Below are positions 45,777-55,460 of a DNA stretch of 64,000 bases, piece by piece. The stretch comes from Gymnopus androsaceus JB14 (taxonomy: Eukaryota > Basidiomycota > Agaricomycetes > Agaricales > Omphalotaceae). The position numbers and the translations under genes were made by a program. Position 1 is the first letter of the stretch. Every line of letters begins with the position of its first letter. The notes beneath the pieces were generated by a model, which was given only the letters and a program-made list of their open reading frames with translations, was not told the DNA's origin and ran no database searches. The stretch is taken from NCBI GenBank assembly GCA_009733575.1, contig ML769530.1, positions 105,241 to 169,240 on the forward strand. Reading direction: 5' to 3'.

Positions 45777-48680
45777 TTATAACACTACTTGACCATTAGA
45801 AAATTCATTGCCTCCTCCAAGCTCTCCTTCAATGTCAATGAGGTTTGTGAAATCAAGTACAAGATCCTTGGCATTGTCGAAAGCAGTATCAGTGTCTAGA
45901 CAGGTAGCATGATCATGGTCACATTCAATTTCTCTGCTTTCTTCTTCTTCCTTGCTTTCTTCTTCCTGATTTCTATTGTCCTTTACTTTGATTGCAGGAT
46001 TGCCAATGGGATAGGACTTTGTATTGGAATCATAGGTAGTGAGCCAGATGTAATGTAAGAAGTTTCCATTGTTCCAAATTTTGATTCCCTGGACTTGTAC
46101 ATCAATGACTGCAGAGTCTGTTTATGGTTTTGTTGCATTGGCTCGAGGCTTAGCAGGTATGAAATGAACCCGTGACTCGCAATGCAGACCCAAACACTCC
46201 AGTTCCTCAAAAAGAGCACGGATATTGGTGAGAAACACAACCTCTTTGTGGCATCGGCTCTTGTCAGGATTACCAAAACAGTTTGCAATAATATGTGAGG
46301 CTTGACAAAATGCTTCAACACTAGCAGAGCCTTTCTTCATGATGTACTTGATGGTGACACCATTCCCTTTCGCAATAAAGACATGCTAGGTTGGCTCAGT
46401 AATTATGCATCAATGTACTAGCTGAAGGCTTACTTTGACCCAGAAATTCAGATGCTCCAGATATAAATCACTTGGGATCCACTGTCCAGGTTCTCCAGTC
46501 TTGTTTACAAACCACGCATGTTCCAATGCTTTCTGTAAGTCTTCAGAACTTCATACTTGAAGTGTACAAGAATCTCAACACATTTGCATGCATAGTTATG
46601 CTGTCCAGCACCTTGAAATGCCAATGCCCAAAACTACAAGACACAGAGAATGAGTCCAGCATCAGCATGGCGAACTACAGACTCAAACTCCAAGAAGAAC
46701 AATGCATCACAAATGAAGTAGACTGAATGTGCATTCCAATCATCTTGTTGCACTTTACACTCCTCTGCAGCCTTGAAGTCTGCAAACTGGTCCCTGATTG
46801 TTTCCGCCCGCTCCTTGATTTCTTTGCAGGTTGGCCTCCAGTTTTCCAGCTCATCCCAAGTGTGGAAACCTTTTATCACTGCAGTCGCGTGTAGAAGTCG
46901 GGAAATAAGGGAGTGACGAATGAGGGATTTAGTGGCAGTGTAGTTGGGTTTAGAGGCATCCCAAACATGATTGAGGAATTGCTTCTGAGTGCCTAGTGAT
47001 GTGGGATCAAGTACAGGGCTATAACCCAGGTGTGTGTGAACAATCATCTGCATTGCCTGGAGTGCAAAATGCCACAGTGCACTCAATTTCTCAACGAAGT
47101 CAAGTGACTCCATTGATTCATCTTCATTCATTCTGTTGCGTCAAGCACCACATATCAATGCAGAGGTAAGCCAATCGCCAACATGTATAGCCATGTGTCT
47201 GACCCAGGAATGTTCCAAAAGCTTTTTTGACTGCTTTAACATTTCAGCGCTCAAAGAAATTTGTCCTTTCTTCAAGCCTTCATTCATGTCAAAGACTCCA
47301 CAAGGACGAGTGTTGGTTTTCTTCACAGGAAGGGGTCTGTCTGTAGGCATCATCTTCTCTATTTCTACCGCCATCTCACATCAATTTTTCCATTCCTTGT
47401 GGCCAGGGCAATATCTGAAGAGGAAATCTGCAATGAGGAATTGGAAGGAGCGCTGCATATGCTCTGAGTTGTCACCTATAGGTATAATATCTTCAACAAA
47501 GTTTGCGTGCCTTTGCTCTCCTCTCCATTTGAATTTATCTTCCAGATTGAAGGCCTTCTCAATGTTGATACCCTCTCCATCTATACCAATTGCAGCTGAG
47601 TTGGTGGCATGTAACATTTTGTTCTTGTTCATCAACCATTGCTCCTATTTCCAAAGGTAAATGTTGATATTATCAAAGATGATGAACCAAAGTCCTGGGC
47701 TGGCCATGAGGTCAATGGCATAGTCAATTGCAGAGTTGGATATCTGCTCTTTGAGTCTCTCCAGTGTATCCACTGAGACCAAGAGTCCAATGTTATGCAG
47801 CATCTCTATCACATGGGTGTGTGTACCATTGACCACAAAGAATAGTCCAATAAATAGAGGTAGGAGGTTTGTAGAGCAATTTTGGAGATAGGTAAGCATT
47901 GCAATGACAAGCCTGATAACCTAGTGAAAATAATTCATTGACACACTTGTATGCATTAGGAATTAAAAGTTATACCGCTTCCGAATTGGATAAAGATTCT
48001 CCAGAAGGTCCTCCATCCTCTCCTTCCTCAGCAGGGTCCATAGAATCAGGTAGCGTGTCATCGATTCCTGCATCCAAGTCCAAGTCTTCATCAAAATTCA
48101 ACTCCTGACCACTTCTTTCCTTGGCTTCTTTGTGTTTCCTATAGTGATTTGGTGAATTGGTGAATACATGAAGAATTCCGGTTGTGAATGGCGCATACTG
48201 ACAATATTTCTCATAGAGAGATCTCGGGGAAAGTAAGGAAAGGATGGATTCATTGGTAAGTTCTTTCATCTTGATTTTTAGCAATGAATCTGTGATTATT
48301 TTATCACTCTCGTCAAGAGCAATCTCCTTTGCACAATCTTCTACAATGTCATGCAAATGAGGCCTTGCATTGACATTTTGGTGCCAGATTTGCCAGTGCC
48401 AAGCAGGAGCAAACCTGTCCTCTGGACTAGTTGCAGACCCATAATATTGCAGATATTTCCTGACTCTCTGACAAACTTGCTGGATGTGACTGGTGAACAT
48501 GAAGTCCAGATACAAGGCCAAACTGATGTCAAGGAAGACCATGAATGTGAATAGGAGGTGAAGTCTTTGCCAAAATGGCATCTTTTTGGGGGTTTGGTTG
48601 GGTTCATGAGGAATTTTGTCTTGCCAGATACCCTCCCAGAGCTCTTGATCATACTCCAGAGTTTCCTTGTTGGTATCCAT
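45777..48680 (-). pseudogene. DUF6589 protein of the 9-kb transposon, broken
   Basis: Exon 1 runs from the ATG at 48680 (MDTNKETLEYDQELWEGIWQ) to the donor at about 47979. An intron leads to LVIAMLTYLQNCSTNLLPLF. DUF6589 marks follow: WFIIFDNINIYLWK, MMPTDRPLPVKKTNTRPCGV, HVGDWLTSALICGA, LSALWHFALQAMQMIVHTHL, VLDPTSLGTQKQFLNHVWDA, YTATKSLIRHSLISRLLHA, LAFQGAGQHNYACKC and KPRANATKP, then an acidic tail to TAA at 45777-45779. In-frame stops are at 47645 (TAG), 47381 (TGA), 47141 (TGA), 46634 (TAG) and 46122 (TAA), with one frame change near 46535. It is likely the transposase or an essential partner; catalytic residues are not assigned. Confidence 0.8.
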
Positions 48681-49205
48681 AGTGGATAAGATGGTATTAG
48701 CCCCTTTCGCAGGCGCACATGCTACAAGGTGACATAGGGTGACATTATGTTACACTAAGTGACAAAATTCATCACTCTGGTTGAAGCAGCCATATACCTT
48801 TTTAAAACATTACAAAAATTCTTTTAAGATGTTGAGAGGACTATGAGGATGCTATACAGTGTACATGCCACATTGTTTGTCCTTGGACCTAGTTGGACAT
48901 GTTCTATGGATGGTGTAAGTCGGGCTTTGCTTTTTGAAAGTGATGCAATTTGACACACAAACGTTGGTGCAATAACATATATTATTTTTATAAGTATCTG
49001 CATATTACTTTTTAATACCTTCTAAACTACAACTTTGTCTCTTACAGCAAGATATTTGGTTGAAAATTACTGGTTTTATGGACTCGTGAATGACTCCCAG
49101 CATTTGAGGCACTTTGCAGCAAGCCCCTTCTAGCAAAGGTCAGCCAATGGCATCCCAGGCTGGAGCTGAAGGGCTTGTTCATGAACCTACTTGTCATGAT
49201 ACTCC

Positions 49206-49380
49206 AGAGCACTGTTTGGATCAGGTTAGGGTTAGCTGAAGCTAACCCTAACCCTAACACTTCCATTGATCACATGCTATTCACATTTTCCTGATTTGAA
49301 TATTGATATCTTATCTTAACCCTAACCCTAACCCTACCCTAACCTTGTCCTAACATACCCTATCCTACTCCTAATAGTAC
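49206..49380. repeat. Right subterminal telomere-like repeats
   Basis: GGTTAGGGTTAG (49224-49235), CTAACCCTAACCCTAAC (49242-49258) and a run of three exact plus one variant TAACCC unit at 49317-49344, then ACCTTGTCCTAAC words. The unit equals the common fungal telomere repeat TTAGGG. Confidence 0.65.
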
Positions 49381-49505
49381 TATATATGTACTAGTAATGG
49401 GTCAGTAAGAATTGTAGTTTAGGTATAGTTTAGATAGGCTGGATAGTTGCCCTGTTACTTTGCATTAAGTACTTAGGGATGTTGCCCAGATACTTTGCAT
49501 TGTTA

Positions 49506-49952
49506 CCACAACCACTGGTGAAGTTCAATGAGCTGGATGAGTCACTCCAATCTATTGGTATATCCCTCAAAGATACTCTCCACATGACCATCCTCTTTGC
49601 CAGCCTCCCAGCATCCTATGAAGCCATTGTTACTGCTATTGAATCTCATATTGAGACCCAACTTGTTGCCCAGCTGGTCTCTACCATTATCACTGCTGTT
49701 TACCCTCCTGTCCCAGCCCCTGGCCCTGATTTCAAGTACGTCACACACCGCTTGCTCAATGAGAAGCAGAAGCGCATCTGGGATTATGAACAGGATCATG
49801 ATACTCCCAATGGGTCCATATCTTTGCCTTCAGCCCTTTCTTCCAGGTCACACCCAGTTTGTCCTCTTTCTGAAGTTGTTTGCTTTGGGTGCAGAAAGCA
49901 TGGCCACTATAGGAACAAGTGTCCCAATAATGCTGCATCAGTCAATGCAGGT
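49506..49952 (+). pseudogene. copia gag fragment, second half
   Basis: Reads LPQPLVKFNELDESLQSIGI, LHMTILFASLPASYEAIV, a linker and the CCHC knuckle CFGCRKHGHYRNKC, then is cut by the hairpin element at 49953. It resumes at 50349 with GLATTQPIDVFVGSADTDSA and ends at TAG about 50420. Together with 40080-40439 it makes one gag. Confidence 0.8.
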
Positions 49953-50348
49953 CATCAGCAAAAACTGTTTTGGGCCCAGGAGGATTTAAGGTCACCTAGT
50001 CCTCTTAGGCAACCTGAGGCATCCTAGTTGGCCCAGGAAAAAGGGTAAAACTTTGGACACCTCAGGTATCCTAGTCATCCTAGGTGTCCTGGGATATCCT
50101 GGGATGTCCTGGGGCAGCCTGAGGGTGTCCTGAGGCTTCCTGGGGTATCCTAGGATAAAAGTTCTATCCCAGGATGCCTCAGGATGCCCCAGGACATCCC
50201 AGAACATCCCAGGACACCTAGGATGACTAGGTGTCCTGAGGTGCCCAAAGTTTTGCCCTTTTTCCTGGGCCAACTAGGATGCCTCAGGTTGCACAAGAGG
50301 ACTAGGTGACCTTAGATCCTCCTGGGCCCAAAACAGTTTTTTCTGATG
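49953..50348. repeat. 396-bp near-perfect palindrome, CATCAGCAAAA family (copy 6)
   Basis: Starts CATCAGCAAAAACTGTTTTG and ends with the complement (TTTTTTCTGATG). Arms of about 180 bp pair around a centre near 50158. The interior consists of CATCCTAG/TGTCCTGGG words. It interrupts the copia gag: dropping it with one AT restores ASVNAGHGLATTQPID. It shares its ends, but not its interior, with the CATAGCA hairpins at 3-17 kb. Confidence 0.7.
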
Positions 50349-50719
50349 GTTTGGCCACCACTCAGCCTATAGATGTTTTTGTTGGTTCAGCAGATACTGA
50401 TAGTGCTTTTGTTCTGCCATAGATTCCAGTGGGAGCTCCTCCCTTTTCTTTTTTACTTACTATTTCTTTACTAAATGTGTTATGTGTATTTATTTTTCTC
50501 TATGTCCCAAATGTTGGCTTTGCAACTGTACAAGTGGGAGTATTAGGAAATAGGTTTGTCCAGCCACTCAGCCGCAACCTTTACTCCCTGTTTCACATAT
50601 TTACTTCTGTAGGCACTTATATACAGCACCATATGTAGTCCTAATTCAGCCTTTTCCCCCCATTGTTTGGGTCTATTGCTCACTTCACCTAACAGAACAC
50701 TCACCCAAATCAAACCTTC

Positions 50720-51277
50720 ATCAAAGCAGTCCTAGTTGGCCTAAGGGAAGGCTTTTGGCCTTGGGCATTGACACATTCACAAGATGATTTTCCAACCACT
50801 TGGGACTACTTATGGGTGCCAATACCACTGGTTAAAGCACAAGACTTATTGATCATCAGTGTGAATTAGAAGCAGAATTAGGCAAACACTCATCCAAACC
50901 TACTCAAGGGAATGTACTCAATACCAGTACTTGCAGTCCCCAAGCCACATTCTGAGGACCTGCAACTAGTTACCCATCAGTCTGTGGGCAAGTACTGCCA
51001 GAACAATATGGTTGACAAGGGCCAGACAAAGGGGAATTGGCTAGACTCACAACTTGTTTTCTTTCCCTTCCTCCTTGCTTTTGAAAAAGAAAACCCAGGC
51101 AAACAATTTGTCCTCTGGAAATCTGACATCTCCAATGTGTTCTGTCTACTCCAATGCACTCGCTTTGGCAGATTAAGCAAGCCACAACTACAGGCATGCC
51201 AACAAAGGAGGAGGAAAAGTTGGGAAAGACAGACAAGTCAAAGCAGTGGTTCCCCCCAAATCTGGAATTCAGTCATG
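50720..51277 (+). pseudogene. DIRS reverse transcriptase, first part
   Basis: Reads GLREGFWPWA, then (after two TAG codons near 50865-50880) KGMYSIPVLAVPKPHSEDLQ, LVTHQSVGKYCQNNMVDKGQ and LWKSDISNVF with the first catalytic Asp of the fingers/palm. The frame then decays and stops where the 794-bp element entered. Confidence 0.7.
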
Positions 51278-51286
51278 GGTCTGGTG

Positions 51287-52080
51287 TGATGATGGACACG
51301 AGTCTGGATCTGGAACAGGTACCTGCAGGTATACCTGTGGGAATACCCACAGGTATTTTACCTGCGGATCCCGGTACCTGTTTCCCACAGATCCAACCCA
51401 GGTTGCAGGTCAGTCTTTGGGAAATTTTTAGTGACCTGCAGGTACCTGTGGATCTGGCACCTGCAAAATTTCTGATACTGAAGTACTCTATGTAGTAAGT
51501 ACTATACTAATTTTACTTATTAGCACTAGGTATAAATATTAGTACTAGTTTTAGAATAGTTGATATTAAAATTTAATATATACCACTATCTTGTCCAAGA
51601 ATACCAGTAAGTACTAATACTTGAACTTAATATACTCAGTTACTAAGTATTGGTAGGTACTGAAAAGTAGGGTTCAGTAAGTACTAAGTACTAGTAAGTG
51701 TTTGTATTAGTATTTACTTGCAAGTTGCTTACAAGCAAGTATTGTTACTTACTTACTGGTACTCACTGTTAAAATAACTAGCAATACTTACTTGGACTTA
51801 CTGTTCAGTGTTGGTACTTAGTGAGTACTTAGCTACAGTCTTAATTACAAGTAAACATTGGTACTTACTTACTTACCAATTACCTACTAGTATGTACTAG
51901 TACTTACTTACTAGTAATCAAGTTACTCACAGGTACCTGCAGGTATACCTGTTGCGGATCCAGATCCCAGTTGACCTGTTTCCCACGGATCCGGACCCAG
52001 TCACAGGTCAGCCTTTTCAAGCCACAGGTACCTGTCTGGTGGATCCAGGTCAACCCGGATCCAGACTTGTGTCCATCTTT
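51287..52080. mobile_element. 794-bp TIR element inside the DIRS reverse transcriptase
   Basis: Ends TGATGGACACGAGTCTGGAT and its imperfect complement. The flanking duplication is GGTCTGGTG (51278-51286) and AGTCTGGTG (52081-52089): 8 exact bases, or 9 with one transition. The subterminal parts are built of GGTACCTGCAGGTATACCTG words. The middle 400 bp is filled with ACTTACTAGTA-like words. No protein is encoded. Confidence 0.65.
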
Positions 52081-52089
52081 AGTCTGGTG

Positions 52090-52898
52090 GTATGGATAGC
52101 TATCCACATCTACCTGATCCTGTTACTCTGCTGCTTCATGGACAACTGTTTTAGCATAGCGCTAGAAGAAGATATGGAGCATTATGAACCTTATGACCTG
52201 CTGCTCCCCCAAGAACAGGTCAAACTACTCCAACTCTGGGACTTTCTTGGGATCCCCCATAAACAGTTGAAGCAGGTCTGGGGCAAAACTTTGACCATCA
52301 TCAGTTTTGAAGTTGACCCAAATGCATTGACAGTCATGCTGCCAGCTGACAGCAGAAACAAGTTGGTGGCTCAAGTCAAGTGGTTTGCAGGATTGCGCCA
52401 GAGGACTCTCCAAGAATGGCAACAGCTGGCTGGATGGATCAACTGCTTGCTGAATGTCTTCCCTCGACTATGTCCCACTCTCCCCAATGTCTATGACAAA
52501 ATAAAAGGGAAATCAAAGCAATCAGCACTAATTTTTGTCAACAAATCAGTAAAGGACAATCTTACTTGGTTTGTGGAATGCATCGAGACCTTGTCTGGCA
52601 TGCTTCTCTTTGTGGCTATGGACTGGGACCCACTAAGAGATTTTGACACAGTTATCTACAGTAATGCTTGCTTGAAAGGCATGGGGTTCTGGGTACTGGA
52701 TAAGGATCTTGGTTTCTCTGGGGAAACAGACCAATCCTCCCCAATGGTGCACCTTATATTCTTTTGGGAGGCCCTTACTATCCTTGCCACCCTCCACTTG
52801 TTTCATCTCCAGATCACAGAGGAGCAGCAAAGCAACCCTTCCATCCCACCTTCAGATCTGACAGTTTGAACAGTCAACATGTTCAACTCCCTCCATGC
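52090..52898 (+). pseudogene. DIRS reverse transcriptase and RNase H, second part
   Basis: VVWIAIHIY leads to CCFMDNCFSIALEEDMEHYE, the palm motif, with FMDN where an active enzyme has xxDD (a G to A change). Then come PQEQVKLLQLWDFLGIPHKQ, VDPNALTVMLPADSRNKL and LAGWINCLLNVFPRLCPTL. The RNase H region follows: VIYSNACLKGMGFW (Asp to Asn at the first acidic site) and LIFFWEALTILATLHL. A TGA at 52867 precedes TVNMFNSL, where the hAT entered. Confidence 0.75.
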
Positions 52899-53315
52899 TA
52901 GTATTGCTGCAGCTTGAGAAAAAACCGGCTTGTAGCCGGCTACAAGCTGGTTCTTGAGCCGAGCCAAGCCCAAGCCAAAAATAGTCCCATGGGCCAGCTA
53001 TGACAGCTCAAGCACCGGCTTAGTGCTGGCTTCAGGGTTTTTTTTCTTGCTTCCTTTCTTTGGTTCCTTTCCTCAATACTCTCAAGATAATCCAACAAAA
53101 TTCATACACTTTGACTGACCCCTTTCTGTTCAATGCTCGAGATGAGTATCTTGAGCACTGAGTGGACCAAGTGTAAGTGTTCCAAAATCCATGCGACCCT
53201 TGCATTGATTATTTACATAGGATAAAAAAATGGATTGAGTCATTCGCATGCCAAAACAGTATGTTTTATAGTGTCCTGTTTTATTTGCATTGCCTTTCCA
53301 ATGTCTTTGTTGCAG

Positions 53316-54200
53316 TTTGCATCCTATACTCATCACAATAAGAATCCAGCTCAGCTGAGAAAGCTTGATTATGCCGAGCGAAATGGATACGTTCAAGGGA
53401 TTGTGAAGGAAATTATCCACAATGCTGGATGGTGCGTGATAACGACTTTTTCTAAACACCCAATGTACTGATTTTGAATAGTGGTGCTCCCCTCGCTTGT
53501 GTTGTCTTCCGTGACCCATACCAATACAAGCTCCACAAGGAGACTTTTATCGCCACCGAAGGTCTCCACACTGGTGCCTTTGTATAGTGCAGCAAAAAAG
53601 CCCAGCTCAATGTCGGCAATGTCCTCCCAATCTCCCAATGCCCAGAAGGTACCATTGTCTGCAACATTGAAGAAAAAGTTGGTGACCATGGTGCTCTTGC
53701 GCGGACATCTGGCAACTATGCTACTGTTATTGGTCACTCGCCCAATGAGAACAAGACAAGGATCAGGCTTCCTTCTAGTTCCAAGAAAACCATCTCTGGT
53801 GGTGCGCATGCTACCACTGGTACTGTTGCTGGAGGTGGATGTATTGACAAGCCATTGCTGAAAGCCAGCCAGGCATTCCACAAATACAAGGCAAAGTGTT
53901 ACAAGCATGTACCTTTTATTCAGTGCTTTGAGTACAATGCTAACACTGGAATTACAGCTGGAATTGTACTTTTGATATGGCAATGAACCCTGTCAACCAT
54001 CCTCATGGTGGTGGTAACCATCAACACATTGGTAAAGCTTCCACTATGGCTCGCTCTGCTGTTCCTGGACAGAAAGTTGGTCTTATTGCTGCTCGTCGGG
54101 TATGTTGTTCTCGCTCTTTCCTGGTATCATCGGTTCCTTACTTGTCTACCATGTATAGACTGGTCTGCTTTGTGGTACTGTCAAAGTCAAGGGAGTTTGA
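53316..54200 (+). pseudogene. Captured ribosomal protein uL2 (L2/L8) gene piece with introns
   Basis: After an AG acceptor at 53315, the exon at 53316-53431 gives [20 protein letters not shown] and [10 protein letters not shown]. Intron 53432-53481 and a long exon follow with [60 protein letters not shown] and AFHKYKAKC. Further exons give [20 protein letters not shown] and [15 protein letters not shown]. After intron 54100-54158 comes [13 protein letters not shown] and the natural TGA (54198-54200). Only the first about 20 codons are missing. Most differences from the conserved protein are R to C, H or Q and G to S, that is C:G to T:A. uL2 is a core large-subunit protein; this copy is a passenger inside the hAT. 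Confidence 0.85.
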
Positions 54201-55460
54201 GTGGTCAAGGTTATGCAAATTGTTTGTGGTCGCATTCAAAGAGTGTTTGATTTACGATGCAAGTATTTCACAATTGTAACAACTAGTCAACTTCCAATGG
54301 TATTAGATCTGGAATATCCTTCTCCGCATACTGCATTTACTGATCAGATGAATCAAAATAAATGAATGCTCTAAAATACTTACCTTCCATTCATCAAATG
54401 AAATAGAGATGTGTCTGAATATATCTGCTGCATTTGTGGCATTGTCACAGACAATCATTCGGAGTATGACTTCCTGGTTCACTGGAGTAATGTTCAAGGG
54501 CTATGTGAATGGTAAGTGCTTGTTCCTCATCACAAAGTCATTGCTTACTGCTGTATTAAAGCTGTCTATATCATGTGCGAATGGGAGCAGCTCAAACATT
54601 TCAAGGTTTTTGAGAGCAACACTTGTTTTATTGATACTAGCACTCTGCTATTGAAGTGGCTGTAAATACAAGCCCAAAAAAGCTGAAGCTCAATGCTGAA
54701 ACTGACCATTCTGCGTTTATTTTTGAGAGGGACAACATGGATGGAAGGAAAGAAAGCATTTTTGTGGGTCCACTCATATAGGCTTTTTAACCTATTATAT
54801 ATCTTGGAAACAACCAAACTTTGCTCAACACTCTCCATTCAAATGGCATGCACTGGATACTGTGCATCAGAATTTTTTCATAAGTATGTAGTCTGCAAAT
54901 GCAAGTTCTGAATGAGTGTACTGATCTTTCTTTTATATACAGAACTCCAAGGATTCTGAACTATATCTGCCCTTCTTTCCTTCTCTCATTCAACCAGCAT
55001 CCAGCTCATATGGCAGAAAATGGCAAAAATATTGGGGATAACCAAAGAACCCGCAGAAAAGATCATTTAGATTACCACCAACTATCTGGAGAAGGACACA
55101 CTTCATTGCTTGTCAGGTCATGGAAAGAGAGGTCTACAAATCGGGGGAAAGGTTGAGCTCTTCCTGCTATTGAGGAGAATGATAGTGAAGGTATATTACT
55201 CTCTTCCGAGTCTCATAGTCACATTTACCAATCTTACACATGTCTTTTTGACAGATATAAATCCAGCACCCATCACTGCCAATAACCAACTTATTATCCG
55301 GATCCCAGCTAGACAAGCTTGCATTGTTTCAGACCCAAATGCTGGATGTCCTTCGCATGTGTTTGATCCTTGTTGTTCATTTTCTGGTCCACAAATGCAG
55401 TCACTTTATAATGATGACAGCAAGCCTGAGGATTCCAATTGACCATCTCATCAACCTGTA
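54201..55460. other. Unresolved interior of the hAT element
   Basis: Minus-strand frames at 54838-54566 (SLVVSKIYNRLKSLYEWTHK) and 54497-54303 (NITPVNQEVILRMIVCDNAT) look like decayed exons of a second protein. A plus-strand frame at 55009-55156 (MAENGKNIGDNQRTRRKDHL) may be an early transposase exon. No family is recognised for any of them. Confidence 0.3.

Larger units (their letters stand above)
40440..49502. mobile_element. 9,063-bp DNA transposon with RecQ-like helicase and DUF6589 genes
   Basis: Long imperfect TIRs start TTGCAAAGTACATGGACAA (left) and CAATGCAAAGTATCTGGG (right, complement). They contain a second shared block AATGCAAAGTAACAG...CAACTATCCAGCC about 45 bp inside. The 3-bp duplication is TTA (40437-40439, 49503-49505), supported by the restored gag frame. 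A plus-strand helicase gene and a minus-strand DUF6589 gene meet tail to tail at 45.77 kb. Telomere-like CCCTAA repeats lie under both ends. Helicase-carrying Academ transposons (AcademH) with 3-4 bp duplications are the closest group I remember; that assignment is inference. Confidence 0.85.
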
